The notes beneath the pieces were generated by a model. That model saw only the letters and a program-made list of their open reading frames with translations, was not told the DNA's origin and made no database searches. A stretch of DNA of 23,469 bases, taken from IMG/VR virus record IMGVR_UViG_3300045258_000075, positions 1 through 23,469 of that record; one strand, 5' to 3'. Source of the stretch: a virus. Position 1 is the stretch's first letter. Every line of letters begins with the position of its first letter. The position numbers and the translations under genes are program-made. Positions 6,843-13,071 of the stretch are shown piece after piece.

Positions 6843-8051
6843 ATGCCACCGACCCTGACGACGAAGTCGTCAATCGACACCATCAACAGGCCGCGCTTCG
6901 CCATCGTCACCAAGGCCCTCGCCGGAGAGGCCGATCCCGAGGGCAAGCCGCGGTTCAAGGCGGTTGCCTCGTCAACCATCACTGACCGTGACGGCGACGA
7001 GATCAGCCTGAAGGCGCTCCAGCAGATGCGCGACAAGTTCCGTGACGGCATCACCATCTTCACGGACCACGAGAACAAGGTCGCCAACGCCTACGGAACC
7101 ACGGACAGTGCGGAGATCGTCCAAGCCGGGTCAGATGCCAAGGGCAACACTGTCTGGGACCTGCATATCTCCGGCCCCGTCAACGAGCCGAGCCCGACCG
7201 CGATGCAACTGCATCAGTCCATCTCGGGTGGCTACGTGAAGCTCGGCTGCTCCATCGATGCGTTCGTCATGGAGCACGAGCGAAAGAAGTCAGGCGGCCT
7301 GTCCATCGACGGGCTCGATGTGTTCGCCGCGTCCATCGTCGGCGTCCCTGCCAATCAGCGGTCGTGGGCTCAGAAGGCAGTCCGGGCCATCAAGAGTTTC
7401 CGACCCGATGAGGAGGATGAGCCTGTGCCGCCTGAGACCGAAGACGAGAAGGTCCCCGAGAAGGACACGACAGAAGGCGTCGCTGCCGATCCGGCGACCC
7501 CCACCACCCCGGACGAGTCCGAGGCCGGTGAGGCGACCGAAGAGGCCAAGGCCGAGTCACCGGAGGTCGAGAAGTCCATCGAGGTTTGCCCCGACTGCGG
7601 ACAGAGCGCAGAGACGACGGGGTGTGATAATGGTTTCCATGCAGTTGCTTCGGCAACTGATGAAGACGCCACGGGTGGTCAGGCATCTGCCGAAGAGGTA
7701 GAAACCCCTGAGACAGCACCCAGCGCCGAGGACGAGGCCGACCCTGCCATCGAGCAGAAGGCTGCCGCTCTGGCGCCGGAGGTTGCCGAACTCCTGGGTC
7801 ACGTCGAGAAGCTGGTCAAGGAGATCAAGCACCTGCGCGATGAGAACGCAGCCTTGATCGCCGCGAACGCCACGCTGAAGGCGGAGAACCAGACAGTGTT
7901 CGGCGAGGTCGAACTGGCGAAGGCGGTCATCGAGAAGGTCATGGAGCAGCCGCTTCGAGCGAAGACGGCGGGCTACGTGAGCAGCTTCACCGATGTCCAC
8001 AAGCTGTTCGATCCCGAAATCGCAGAATACCTGGCCAAACGAGGAGACTAG
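6843..8051 (+). CDS. Prohead protease fused to scaffold-like C-terminal region
   Basis: This encodes 402 residues from ATG 6843 with AGAGGAGG upstream. Residues 15-185 match the caudovirus prohead serine protease family (HK97 gp4-like): VASSTITDRDGDEIS, then FTDHENKVANAYG with candidate catalytic His76, then GYVKLGCSIDAF with Ser137, then FAASIVGVPAN. Residues 186-310 are very acidic and Pro/Thr-rich, probably disordered, except for a Cys2-Cys-His cluster at 249-266. Residues 312-365 are strongly helical/coiled-coil (VEKLVKEIKHLRDENAALIAA), typical of a scaffold (delta-like) region. The enzyme should mature the prohead by cleaving the scaffold and capsid termini. The stop abuts the capsid ATG. 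An internal start that might release the scaffold alone is listed separately. Confidence 0.9.
   Translation: MPPTLTTKSSIDTINRPRFAIVTKALAGEADPEGKPRFKAVASSTITDRDGDEISLKALQQMRDKFRDGITIFTDHENKVANAYGTTDSAEIVQAGSDAKGNTVWDLHISGPVNEPSPTAMQLHQSISGGYVKLGCSIDAFVMEHERKKSGGLSIDGLDVFAASIVGVPANQRSWAQKAVRAIKSFRPDEEDEPVPPETEDEKVPEKDTTEGVAADPATPTTPDESEAGEATEEAKAESPEVEKSIEVCPDCGQSAETTGCDNGFHAVASATDEDATGGQASAEEVETPETAPSAEDEADPAIEQKAAALAPEVAELLGHVEKLVKEIKHLRDENAALIAANATLKAENQTVFGEVELAKAVIEKVMEQPLRAKTAGYVSSFTDVHKLFDPEIAEYLAKRGD
7411..7427 (+). promoter_or_regulatory. Possible internal ribosome binding site and GTG start for a free scaffold
   Basis: AGGAGG at 7411-7416 stands 8 bases before GTG 7425-7427, which is in frame with the protease at codon 195, exactly where the protease domain ends. 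Translation here would give a 208-residue protein with only the acidic linker, Cys cluster and coiled coil, analogous to lambda Nu3 made from inside gene C. The caveat is that GAG-GAG codons of an acidic linker create such motifs by chance. Confidence 0.4.
7642..7659 (+). other. Perfect 7-bp hairpin with cUUCGg tetraloop inside the protease gene
   Basis: CAGTTGC (7642-7648), TTCG, GCAACTG (7653-7659) forms a perfect stem closed by the exceptionally stable C(UUCG)G tetraloop. It lies in the linker coding region just after the Cys/His cluster. No T-run follows, so it is not a standard terminator. It could pause ribosomes or be chance. Confidence 0.5.
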
Positions 8052-9335
8052 ATGCCTGAAACCGGATTGGAGAACGTCCTCGCGGCGCTCTCCGAGTTCG
8101 GGGGCTCGTTCGATAAGGCGAACGACACCCACGAGCCGATCCTGAAGTCCACTGGCGACGATGTCAGTGGCTCGATGCCCTCGATGCGCAAGGTGCTGTC
8201 CAACGGGGACCGCATCCTGATGCAGCGGGAACTCATGAAGCTGAACTCGAACGAACTCACCGAGTTGTTCTACATCCAGCTTTCCAAGCAGCAGGGCGTT
8301 CCGCTCGGGAACGACTATCTGCTTTCGCAGGCGATGGGGAACGACCCGCTCATCAGCAAGGTGCTTGACACCACTGGTGGCGCGGCGCTCCAGCGCATCG
8401 ACCTCGAACCGATCCTGTACACGATGTTCGTCAAGGCTTTCCCGGCCTACGAGCGGATGCGCAAGGTCCCGGCCAACGGTCTGATCCACTCGTGGAACCA
8501 GATCACCGCCTATGGCGACGCGGAGTTCATGACCGAACTCGGCACCGTCACGGACGACAACGCGACCTACGTCCGCCAGAACACGAACATCGCCCAGCTT
8601 GCCACCCGGCGTGGCGTCACCTTCCGCGAGCAGCTTGCTGTTCCGGCGGGCGGCATGCCGTGGAACCCCCAGCAGATCGAAATCCAGCAGGGCCTCACCG
8701 CGATGGCCCACAAGATGCAGAAGACGATTTTCCAGGGGCAGGCATCCAACTCGGGCGGCACCGCGTCGAACGAGCTTGGACTCTACGATCCCAACGGGTT
8801 CACCGGCCTTCGGTCGATCCTGAACACGGCGGACGCCGTCAACTTCAGCCCGTATCTCACGTCGAACCCCGACACCTTCGCTGCGGCAATCGGCGCCACC
8901 ATGGTTCCGATCACCAACGCAGGCGGCGGCGTGCCGAACGTGGTCTACATGCGGGCACAGGAGCAGCAGCGCCTGACGGATAGCCTCACCTCTATCCAGC
9001 GGTCTGTTGATCGGACCGAGTTCGTTCCGGGTCTCACGGTCCCGGCCATCGCCACAGGTGTCGGCCTCGTGCCGGTCTTCGGTGTCCCCGGAGACTCCAT
9101 CGGGACCTACACGGCGACCACGTTCTCGGGCAAGACGGTCGCGGACGTTTACGTCCTCGATGACAACAGCATCGTGCTGCCGTACCTCGGTTCGCCGGGG
9201 CCGTCCGTCCTGGAAATCCCGCCGGGTGTGAGCGGCCAGCTTACGCGGCTGTTCATCATCTACCTGTTCAACGGCCTTGCGGTGCTCACCCTGACGCACA
9301 ACAACAAGGCTCGCGCGAACCTCGCGACCTCGTAG
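8052..9335 (+). CDS. Major capsid protein, HK97-fold type
   Basis: This encodes 427 residues. ATG 8052 directly follows the protease stop, with GAGGAG in the end of the protease gene as ribosome site. The identity rests on position directly after the protease/scaffold, on size, and on sequence pattern: a helical N-terminal region (about 1-95), then GGAALQRIDLEPILYTMF, a stretch typical of the start of the HK97-fold core, with the E-loop region expected around 150-200 and A-domain strands towards the C-terminus (SVLEIPPGVSGQ). No long separate delta domain is evident, which fits scaffolding being carried by the protease gene. It is followed by hairpins and a terminator, consistent with the capsid message being the end of a highly expressed unit. 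A different HK97-fold virion protein is unlikely. Confidence 0.85.
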   Translation: MPETGLENVLAALSEFGGSFDKANDTHEPILKSTGDDVSGSMPSMRKVLSNGDRILMQRELMKLNSNELTELFYIQLSKQQGVPLGNDYLLSQAMGNDPLISKVLDTTGGAALQRIDLEPILYTMFVKAFPAYERMRKVPANGLIHSWNQITAYGDAEFMTELGTVTDDNATYVRQNTNIAQLATRRGVTFREQLAVPAGGMPWNPQQIEIQQGLTAMAHKMQKTIFQGQASNSGGTASNELGLYDPNGFTGLRSILNTADAVNFSPYLTSNPDTFAAAIGATMVPITNAGGGVPNVVYMRAQEQQRLTDSLTSIQRSVDRTEFVPGLTVPAIATGVGLVPVFGVPGDSIGTYTATTFSGKTVADVYVLDDNSIVLPYLGSPGPSVLEIPPGVSGQLTRLFIIYLFNGLAVLTLTHNNKARANLATS

Positions 9336-9346
9336 TCATCGGGGCG

Positions 9347-9372
9347 CTCGGCGGCGTCCCCGGCCCGCCGAG
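9347..9372 (+). other. GC-rich hairpin just after the capsid gene
   Basis: CTCGGCGG (9347-9354) and CCGCCGAG (9365-9372) form a perfect 8-bp stem with a 10-base loop, starting 12 bases after the capsid stop. There is no T-run, so it is not a classical intrinsic terminator; an mRNA 3'-end stabiliser or weak pause is possible. Confidence 0.5.
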
Positions 9373-9428
9373 AGCCCTACCCCACCCAGCACGCTCCATA
9401 CGGTGCCCGGACCCCCGCCGGGCTCCAC

Positions 9429-9480
9429 GGCGCGGGGCTGGTGTGGTGGACTCCCTCCCACTGAGTACCAGCCCCGCGCC
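9429..9480 (+). other. Long 14-bp inverted repeat
   Basis: GGCGCGGGGCTGGT (9429-9442) pairs perfectly with ACCAGCCCCGCGCC (9467-9480); inside the loop GTGG (9443-9446) can also pair with CCAC (9458-9461). This is the strongest hairpin I see in the window. It lies in non-coding DNA between the capsid gene and the convergent terminator. With no T-run it may protect the mRNA, bind a protein, or be part of a small structured RNA. Confidence 0.75.
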
Positions 9481-9490
9481 ACACATATAG

Positions 9491-9522
9491 AAAGACCCCG
9501 CCACGAATGGACGGGGTCTTTT
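9491..9522. terminator. Bidirectional intrinsic terminator
   Basis: AAAGACCCCG (9491-9500) and CGGGGTCTTT (9512-9521) form a perfect 10-bp stem with an 11-base loop. TTTT (9519-9522) closes it on the plus strand, and the minus strand reads CTTTCTATAT after the stem. It ends the capsid transcript from the left and the leftward small-gene cassette, whose last stop is at 9535, from the right. Confidence 0.85.
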
Positions 9523-9534
9523 GCTGAGAGGGGG

Positions 9535-9771
9535 TTACTGGCCGGAGTTGTACGCCTCGCTCGGCGCGGCGGGTCCGGCAGGATGCTCTTCGGCCCAATC
9601 GGTCGTAGTCGGGGTATCCGACCCCTGCTGGTTGCGCTGCGGAACGTCAGAGACCTCGGATCGACCGGGGGACTCAGCCATCCGGTCCATCGCGGCCTTG
9701 TCATTGGCCTGCGTCTTTGCGTTGGCCTTTTCCTTCTTCGGGGCGACTCCGCCCTTCGTGGTCTGAACCAT
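9535..9771 (-). CDS. Leftward small disordered protein (third cassette gene)
   Basis: This encodes 78 residues from ATG 9771-9769 on the minus strand. The start overlaps the stop of the previous leftward gene (TGATG), with AGGAGG 7 bases upstream inside that gene. The protein is Lys-rich at the N-terminus (KKEKANAKTQANDKAAMDR) and acidic/Pro/Gly/Ser/Gln-rich later, with almost no bulky hydrophobics, so it is probably disordered. There is no signal peptide, membrane segment or Cys. It ends 13 bases before the bidirectional terminator. The function is not recognised; small highly charged phage proteins next to capsid genes may be decoration, internal or host-interaction proteins, and none of these can be chosen here. 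Confidence 0.7.
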   Translation of the reverse strand: MVQTTKGGVAPKKEKANAKTQANDKAAMDRMAESPGRSEVSDVPQRNQQGSDTPTTTDWAEEHPAGPAAPSEAYNSGQ

Positions 9772-9941
9772 CACTTGTCCTCCTTCTTGGGCTCCTCGGT
9801 GGGCTCGTCAACGACTTTGCCGTCGGTCACGCCGCCGGGGCGATTGCCGACCATTCCGTCTTCGCGGGCGAGTTCAACAACGCTCGTTCGCTGTCGGCGC
9901 TGCTCCTCGGCGATGTCATCCAGTTCCTTCTTGGTGGGCAC
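9771..9941 (-). CDS. Leftward small charged protein (second cassette gene)
   Basis: This encodes 56 residues from GTG 9941-9939 on the minus strand, with a perfect AGGAGG (complement of 9948-9953) 6 bases upstream and overlapping the stop of the preceding leftward gene. The sequence runs MPTKKELDDIAEEQRRQRTS, a helical charged start, then VELAREDGMVGNRPGGV and an acidic/Lys tail (EEPKKEDK). The motif LARE-x-G-x-V and a nearby PGG recur in the first cassette gene, so the two may be diverged copies. It has no Cys and no membrane segment. Coding status rests on ribosome site, coupling and the shared motif, not on a recognised family. Confidence 0.7.
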   Translation of the reverse strand: MPTKKELDDIAEEQRRQRTSVVELAREDGMVGNRPGGVTDGKVVDEPTEEPKKEDK

Positions 9942-9951
9942 TGTGAACCTC

Positions 9952-10128
9952 CTAAGACTTGGTCTCGGGCGCCGGGTGGCGCTCGATGGTCACAGGCGCA
10001 CCGCGGGTGTCGCGGTTCTGGTTGCCGTGAGCAGGGACATCCTGCGCCGGGCCGCCCGGCTTCGCAACGTTTCCGGCCTCGCGGGCCAGGTCTTTCTCGG
10101 GAACCGTCTTGGTCTGATCCTGTGCCAT
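9952..10128 (-). CDS. Leftward small charged protein (first cassette gene)
   Basis: This encodes 58 residues from ATG 10128-10126 on the minus strand, preceded by AAGGAGG with a normal spacing. The sequence starts MAQDQTKTVPEKDLAREAGN and continues through PGG, a HGNQNRDTRG segment and a Pro/Glu end; it is hydrophilic and probably disordered. It shares LARE-x-G-x-V...PGG with the next leftward gene. It is first in a three-gene leftward unit that ends at the terminator near 9500. Its transcription must start in the 77 bases shared with the rightward connector gene. Function is unknown. Confidence 0.7.
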   Translation of the reverse strand: MAQDQTKTVPEKDLAREAGNVAKPGGPAQDVPAHGNQNRDTRGAPVTIERHPAPETKS

Positions 10129-10195
10129 GGTGACCTCCTTATCGTTCCCTCATGGCGTTACCCTAGAGCCGCCTGCATTACAGCGACACACACAC
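10129..10195. promoter_or_regulatory. Divergent intergenic region, candidate promoters
   Basis: The terminator at 9491-9522 should stop capsid transcription, and the cassette runs leftward, so starts for both directions are expected here. Overlapping -10-like hexamers occur: TACCCT (plus, 10159-10164) and TAGGGT (minus, 10165-10160). No convincing -35 boxes are seen, so the assignment rests mainly on gene layout. Confidence 0.25.
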
Positions 10196-10205
10196 GGGAG
10201 GACTG

Positions 10206-11108
10206 ATGGCAAACGTCTCGTATCTCTCGGTCAATCGCTATCTCCGCGGCGGCTTCGGCATCGACGTTCCGGCTGACTACAGTCGCGCGACCCTGCGCAA
10301 CAAACTCGTGCAGGCGACGACCGTGGTCAACAGCTACTGCGGTGCCCCATCACAGCCGCAGGCGTTCGACTTCCGTGGCGGAGTGGTGACCGGCGAGCAG
10401 CACCAGTGGCCGTACATCGATCCCTTGCTCGTGAAGTCGGGCTCGCGCCGGGTCTTCCTCAACCAGCGGCCGCTCGTCAGCGTCGAGTCATTCGTGCTCC
10501 AACTGGCCGAGAACTATACGGTCACCCTCAACCCGGCGACCAATGTCGTCGTGAACAAGATGGAGGGCTATGCAGAGGTCGTCGCACTGACTCCGGTCAT
10601 CTCGGGCTACTTCCCGGTCGGATGGAACTTCGGCCTGTGGAACCCGTTGGCCGTCGTGGACTACACCTATGGCTGGACCTTTGGGGTGGTGGGTGATGAA
10701 TGCGAGGCGGAGTCTCCGACAATCTTCACTGCGAGTCACGGCAACTGGACTGTCGCGTCCGCGGTCTATATCGATGGGGTGGAGCAGGACCCCGATGACT
10801 ACACCATCAAGCTCGATGACGGCTCCATCACCTTCGACACAGAGCCCGACATCGACTCCGTCGTCACCTGCGACTACACCTACAACCTCCCCGACGCCAT
10901 CAGCCAAGCCACCGGCATCGTGACGACCGGCCTGATCGCCAGCGCCCGCATGGCGTCGCGCGGCATGCTGGGCATGCAATCCATCCGCGTCGCCGAGGTC
11001 GCCCTGACCGCACTCCAGCCGAGCCAGATGGTCAACAAGAACGGCGTCTCCATCCCGTCCGAGGCGGCGGACCTGCTTGGCCGCTACACCATCGGCTCGG
11101 CGGCTTAG
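10206..11108 (+). CDS. Head-tail connector (adaptor) with inserted beta-module
   Basis: This encodes 300 residues from ATG 10206, with GGGAGG (10196-10201) upstream. Position after the capsid gene and helices at 24-46 (ADYSRATLRNKLVQATTVVN) and about 228-265 (DAISQATGIVTTGLIASARM) suggest a gp6/gp15-like adaptor that docks on the portal. The protein is about twice the usual size. The extra part is largely a beta-module at 171-226 (SAVYIDGVEQDPDDYTIKLD, then GSITFDTEPDIDSVVTCDYT). That module resembles the ends of the two tail-tip proteins downstream. It may face outwards at the neck as a decoration or whisker anchor. No catalytic motif is seen. The family call is from context and fold pattern. 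Confidence 0.65.
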   Translation: MANVSYLSVNRYLRGGFGIDVPADYSRATLRNKLVQATTVVNSYCGAPSQPQAFDFRGGVVTGEQHQWPYIDPLLVKSGSRRVFLNQRPLVSVESFVLQLAENYTVTLNPATNVVVNKMEGYAEVVALTPVISGYFPVGWNFGLWNPLAVVDYTYGWTFGVVGDECEAESPTIFTASHGNWTVASAVYIDGVEQDPDDYTIKLDDGSITFDTEPDIDSVVTCDYTYNLPDAISQATGIVTTGLIASARMASRGMLGMQSIRVAEVALTALQPSQMVNKNGVSIPSEAADLLGRYTIGSAA

Positions 11109-11112
11109 AAAA

Positions 11113-11147
11113 CCCGGCTGGTCAAAGGGAGGCAGTCACCAACCGGG
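11113..11147 (+). other. Hairpin between connector and Cys-containing small gene
   Basis: CCCGGCTGGT (11113-11122) pairs with ACCAACCGGG (11138-11147) with a single C-A mismatch and a 15-base loop. No T-run follows. A second small stem, CTCTT (11159-11163) with AAGAG (11171-11175), touches the GGGAGG ribosome site (11175-11180) of the next gene and could tune its translation. Confidence 0.45.
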
Positions 11148-11186
11148 CTGCCCATTATCTCTTCTCAGTCAAGAGGGAGGAATATC

Positions 11187-11393
11187 ATGGCAGCCATGCA
11201 AATCGGTAGCTGGGTCCGCCGCAGCGGCAAGAACACCAAGTGGCATCTCGTGGAGAGCATCGTCGCGGGCGACGCCTTCACCCGGTGCGGTCGGCGCCTG
11301 CGCGATCCCGATCTCGATGTCTCTGGGTTCGAGGTTCTGACCCGTGCTATCGGTCAGCCTCAGAACTGCCGATACTGCGATCCCCTGAAATGA
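11187..11393 (+). CDS. Small basic Cys-containing protein of unknown function
   Basis: This encodes 68 residues from ATG 11187, with GGGAGG 6 bases upstream. The sequence has a compact beta-like start (IGSWVRRSGKNTKWHLVESI), one Cys in FTRCGRRLRD and a terminal C-x2-C (NCRYCDPLK). Three Cys and one His could bind zinc, though the spacing (C-x(n)-C-x2-C) is not one I recognise as diagnostic. It sits between the connector and head-closure genes, with an ATGA overlap to the latter, so it is translated with them. The role could be neck structural or regulatory; I do not recognise the family. Confidence 0.7.
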   Translation: MAAMQIGSWVRRSGKNTKWHLVESIVAGDAFTRCGRRLRDPDLDVSGFEVLTRAIGQPQNCRYCDPLK

Positions 11394-11749
11394 CACTTGT
11401 CAGCGCCCAGGAACTCGGTGCCCTACGGGCCGTCGCCGAGTCGGGCATGACGACCCCGGCCTCTGTGTATCGACGTTCCGTCGTCACCGATGCGAACGGC
11501 CAACACAGCACGTGGGCGCTACAGGGGACCATCCTCGGCTGGATGTTCAGCGAGCCGACGCCGGTCATCACCCTCAATGCGGGCGAACAGGCGCTGGTCA
11601 ACACCTATCGCTGGTTCTGCCCGGTCGGCACCGACATCATCTCGGGCGACAAGCTCCTCGTCGGCGCCGCCGAGTTCACGGTCTCTGACACCAACACCGA
11701 GTCCACCTACCTGCCGCTGCTCCGCTGTAGCCTTCGTCGCGCCGAATAG
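11390..11749 (+). CDS. Head-closure (stopper) protein candidate
   Basis: This encodes 119 residues. I start at ATG 11390, which overlaps the upstream stop (ATGA), rather than at further-upstream in-frame starts whose residues are arginine-rich frame-shadow of the 68-residue gene. The fold pattern is a small beta barrel (ASVYRRSVVTDANGQHSTWA ... INLAGEQ-type strand ... DIISGDKLLVGAAEFTVSDT), as in phage head-closure proteins of the SPP1 gp16/HK97 gp7 kind. Its position between adaptor and tail-completion genes fits that role: sealing the portal channel and presenting the tail interface. There are no Cys-rich or catalytic motifs. The assignment is from context and pattern. Confidence 0.65.
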   Translation: MTLVSAQELGALRAVAESGMTTPASVYRRSVVTDANGQHSTWALQGTILGWMFSEPTPVITLNAGEQALVNTYRWFCPVGTDIISGDKLLVGAAEFTVSDTNTESTYLPLLRCSLRRAE

Positions 11750-11758
11750 GAGGTTCCA

Positions 11759-12277
11759 GTGCCCATCGATTACACCCACCAGCATTTCGCCGCCGACATC
11801 ATGCAGAGCGGCGAGGAGCCACATACGCCCATCGCACCGGGTGAGGCGCAGGCGTTCACCCGCATCGGCCCGTATCGCCTTGACTTTGATACGGACGGTT
11901 TTGTGGACCCCGCAGATGCCGGTCCCATCGTCTTTAGTGTCGATGCAGGGTCGTTGTTCTGTGTCATCCCGGTCAATGTCACGGTCTTCGACCAGCCGGG
12001 TCAGGTTCTTGTCCAAGGGGGTGAGGCCAGTGCGTCCCCGACGCCGGGTTATATCGGCCGGTACACGGGCGGTGCGTTGTTCAACGCGGACGACTATCTC
12101 CAGATGGCAATGGTCGAATATGTGGGCAGTAACTCCGCATCGACCCTCTCATTCGCCTCATCTCGATGGGTACTGGCAGTCCAGAACTCGGTCGTATGCG
12201 TTGCGTTCTTTACTGATGACCAAGCCCCGACGGCTGGTGCGATTGATGTCTACGCCCTGATCGCAACACCCGCATGA
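11759..12277 (+). CDS. Hypothetical beta-rich protein among neck genes
   Basis: This encodes 172 residues from GTG 11759, with AGGAGG at 11748-11753 overlapping the previous stop. The sequence is beta-rich and Asp/Gly/Ala/Val-rich (FVDPADAGPIVFSVDAGSLF, later WVLAVQNSVVCVAFF), with no signal peptide or enzyme motif. It interrupts the usual closure, tail-completion, tail-terminator order. Parts of the gene use more T-ending codons than its neighbours (for example around 11880-11960), so it may be a later insertion. A head or neck decoration is possible but unproven. Confidence 0.6.
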   Translation: MPIDYTHQHFAADIMQSGEEPHTPIAPGEAQAFTRIGPYRLDFDTDGFVDPADAGPIVFSVDAGSLFCVIPVNVTVFDQPGQVLVQGGEASASPTPGYIGRYTGGALFNADDYLQMAMVEYVGSNSASTLSFASSRWVLAVQNSVVCVAFFTDDQAPTAGAIDVYALIATPA

Positions 12278-12321
12278 CCGAGACCCGTCGTCGCTACACC
12301 CGCTGCCAGAAGGCCAGTTAG
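12274..12321 (+). CDS. Possible 15-codon coupling mini-ORF
   Basis: ATG 12274 overlaps the previous stop (ATGA) and reads MTETRRRYTRCQKAS to TAG 12319-12321, two bases before the GTG of the next gene. It fills an otherwise unexplained 46-base gap and may carry ribosomes to the weakly signalled GTG. It is too short for composition to prove coding. Confidence 0.25.
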   Translation: MTETRRRYTRCQKAS

Positions 12322-12323
12322 AG

Positions 12324-13067
12324 GTGCCTGCCTTCAACATCCCGGCGATCATGGCGTCGGTCCGCCAGGCCGAGGCGTCGGCACTGGAGATCGTCGGCGC
12401 ACAGGTCGTGGCGGAGGCTCGCCGACGGGCGCCCATCCGCAAGGTGTTCAAGGAGCCCAAGGGCTTCAAGCGAAAGTTCCGCCCACTCACCTCGGCCGAG
12501 AAGGTGCTTGCCATCAAGCGCGCCAACGCCTACTACGGCGAAGGTTCGTTCAACGCCCGTCGCGCCACTGCCCACATCCGCAACTACGCCAAGGTCCAGC
12601 TTCCGCGGCGGGGCTCGAACAATGCCCTGAGCCGCTCCAGGAAGGCCCGAGTGCTGGGCGTAGAGCGTGGACGCCAGTTCATCCCTCGAACGGACGCAAC
12701 GAGGGTTGTGAGCCGTCGTACGGGCGCACAGGGCTTCGACAGCCCGTCACTCAACAAACAACTGACAGCGCGGGGGCGCTTCGAGGTCCGCACAGGACGA
12801 GCGATCCATCGGGAAGCGTTGCCCGGAGGAGGGAGCCGTGTCCACATCGGCGGCGCATTGAAGGCATCCATCGAGTCAGAGGGTGTCGTCCAGACTGGGG
12901 AAGGCGCAGAGAACCGGGTCACCGCGGGCATTCGCTATGCGAAGTTCGTGGAGTTCCCGACCATCCGCACCCATGCCCAGCCATTCCTCCTACCGGCCCT
13001 GCATGACAATCGTCAACGACTCGTGAAGACGATGGCGGCAGAGGTCAAGAAAGCACTCGGAGGCTAG
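12324..13067 (+). CDS. Tail-completion/neck protein, HK97 gp10-like
   Basis: This encodes 247 residues from GTG 12324; AGAAGG at 12308-12313 is a modest ribosome site. The C-terminal third carries the family pattern: GALKASIESEGVV, then IRYAKFVEFPTIRTHAQPFLLPALHD, a Y-x3-VEF-x-T...PF-x2-PA signature of HK97 gp10-type proteins that join tail to head. The middle (about 40-160) is a long, very basic insertion (RKVFKEPKGFKRKFR, RRATAHIRN, SRSRKARVLGVERGR), making it longer than typical 110-150-residue members; it could contact DNA or the tail terminator. It is followed within 4 bases by the tail-terminator gene. Confidence 0.75.
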   Translation: MPAFNIPAIMASVRQAEASALEIVGAQVVAEARRRAPIRKVFKEPKGFKRKFRPLTSAEKVLAIKRANAYYGEGSFNARRATAHIRNYAKVQLPRRGSNNALSRSRKARVLGVERGRQFIPRTDATRVVSRRTGAQGFDSPSLNKQLTARGRFEVRTGRAIHREALPGGGSRVHIGGALKASIESEGVVQTGEGAENRVTAGIRYAKFVEFPTIRTHAQPFLLPALHDNRQRLVKTMAAEVKKALGG

Positions 13068-13071
13068 ACCT

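Noticed and set aside
7557-9299. 580-codon leftward open frame opposite protease and capsid genes
   Set aside because: Arg/His/Asp/Val-rich antisense composition typical of a GC-rich shadow frame; it spans two well-supported genes.
9429-9480. Attachment site or insertion-sequence end
   Set aside because: No integrase or transposase gene and no flanking target duplication were seen; kept only as an unexplained hairpin.
9403-10206. 267-codon rightward open frame covering the leftward cassette
   Set aside because: No convincing ribosome site, it runs through the terminator and 14-bp hairpin, and its product lacks domain-like features; the minus strand has three coupled genes with strong ribosome sites in the same DNA.
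11240-11389. N-terminal extension of the head-closure protein
   Set aside because: The extra 50 residues are Arg/Ser-rich shadow of the overlapping 68-codon gene; ATG 11390 with ATGA overlap is a better start.
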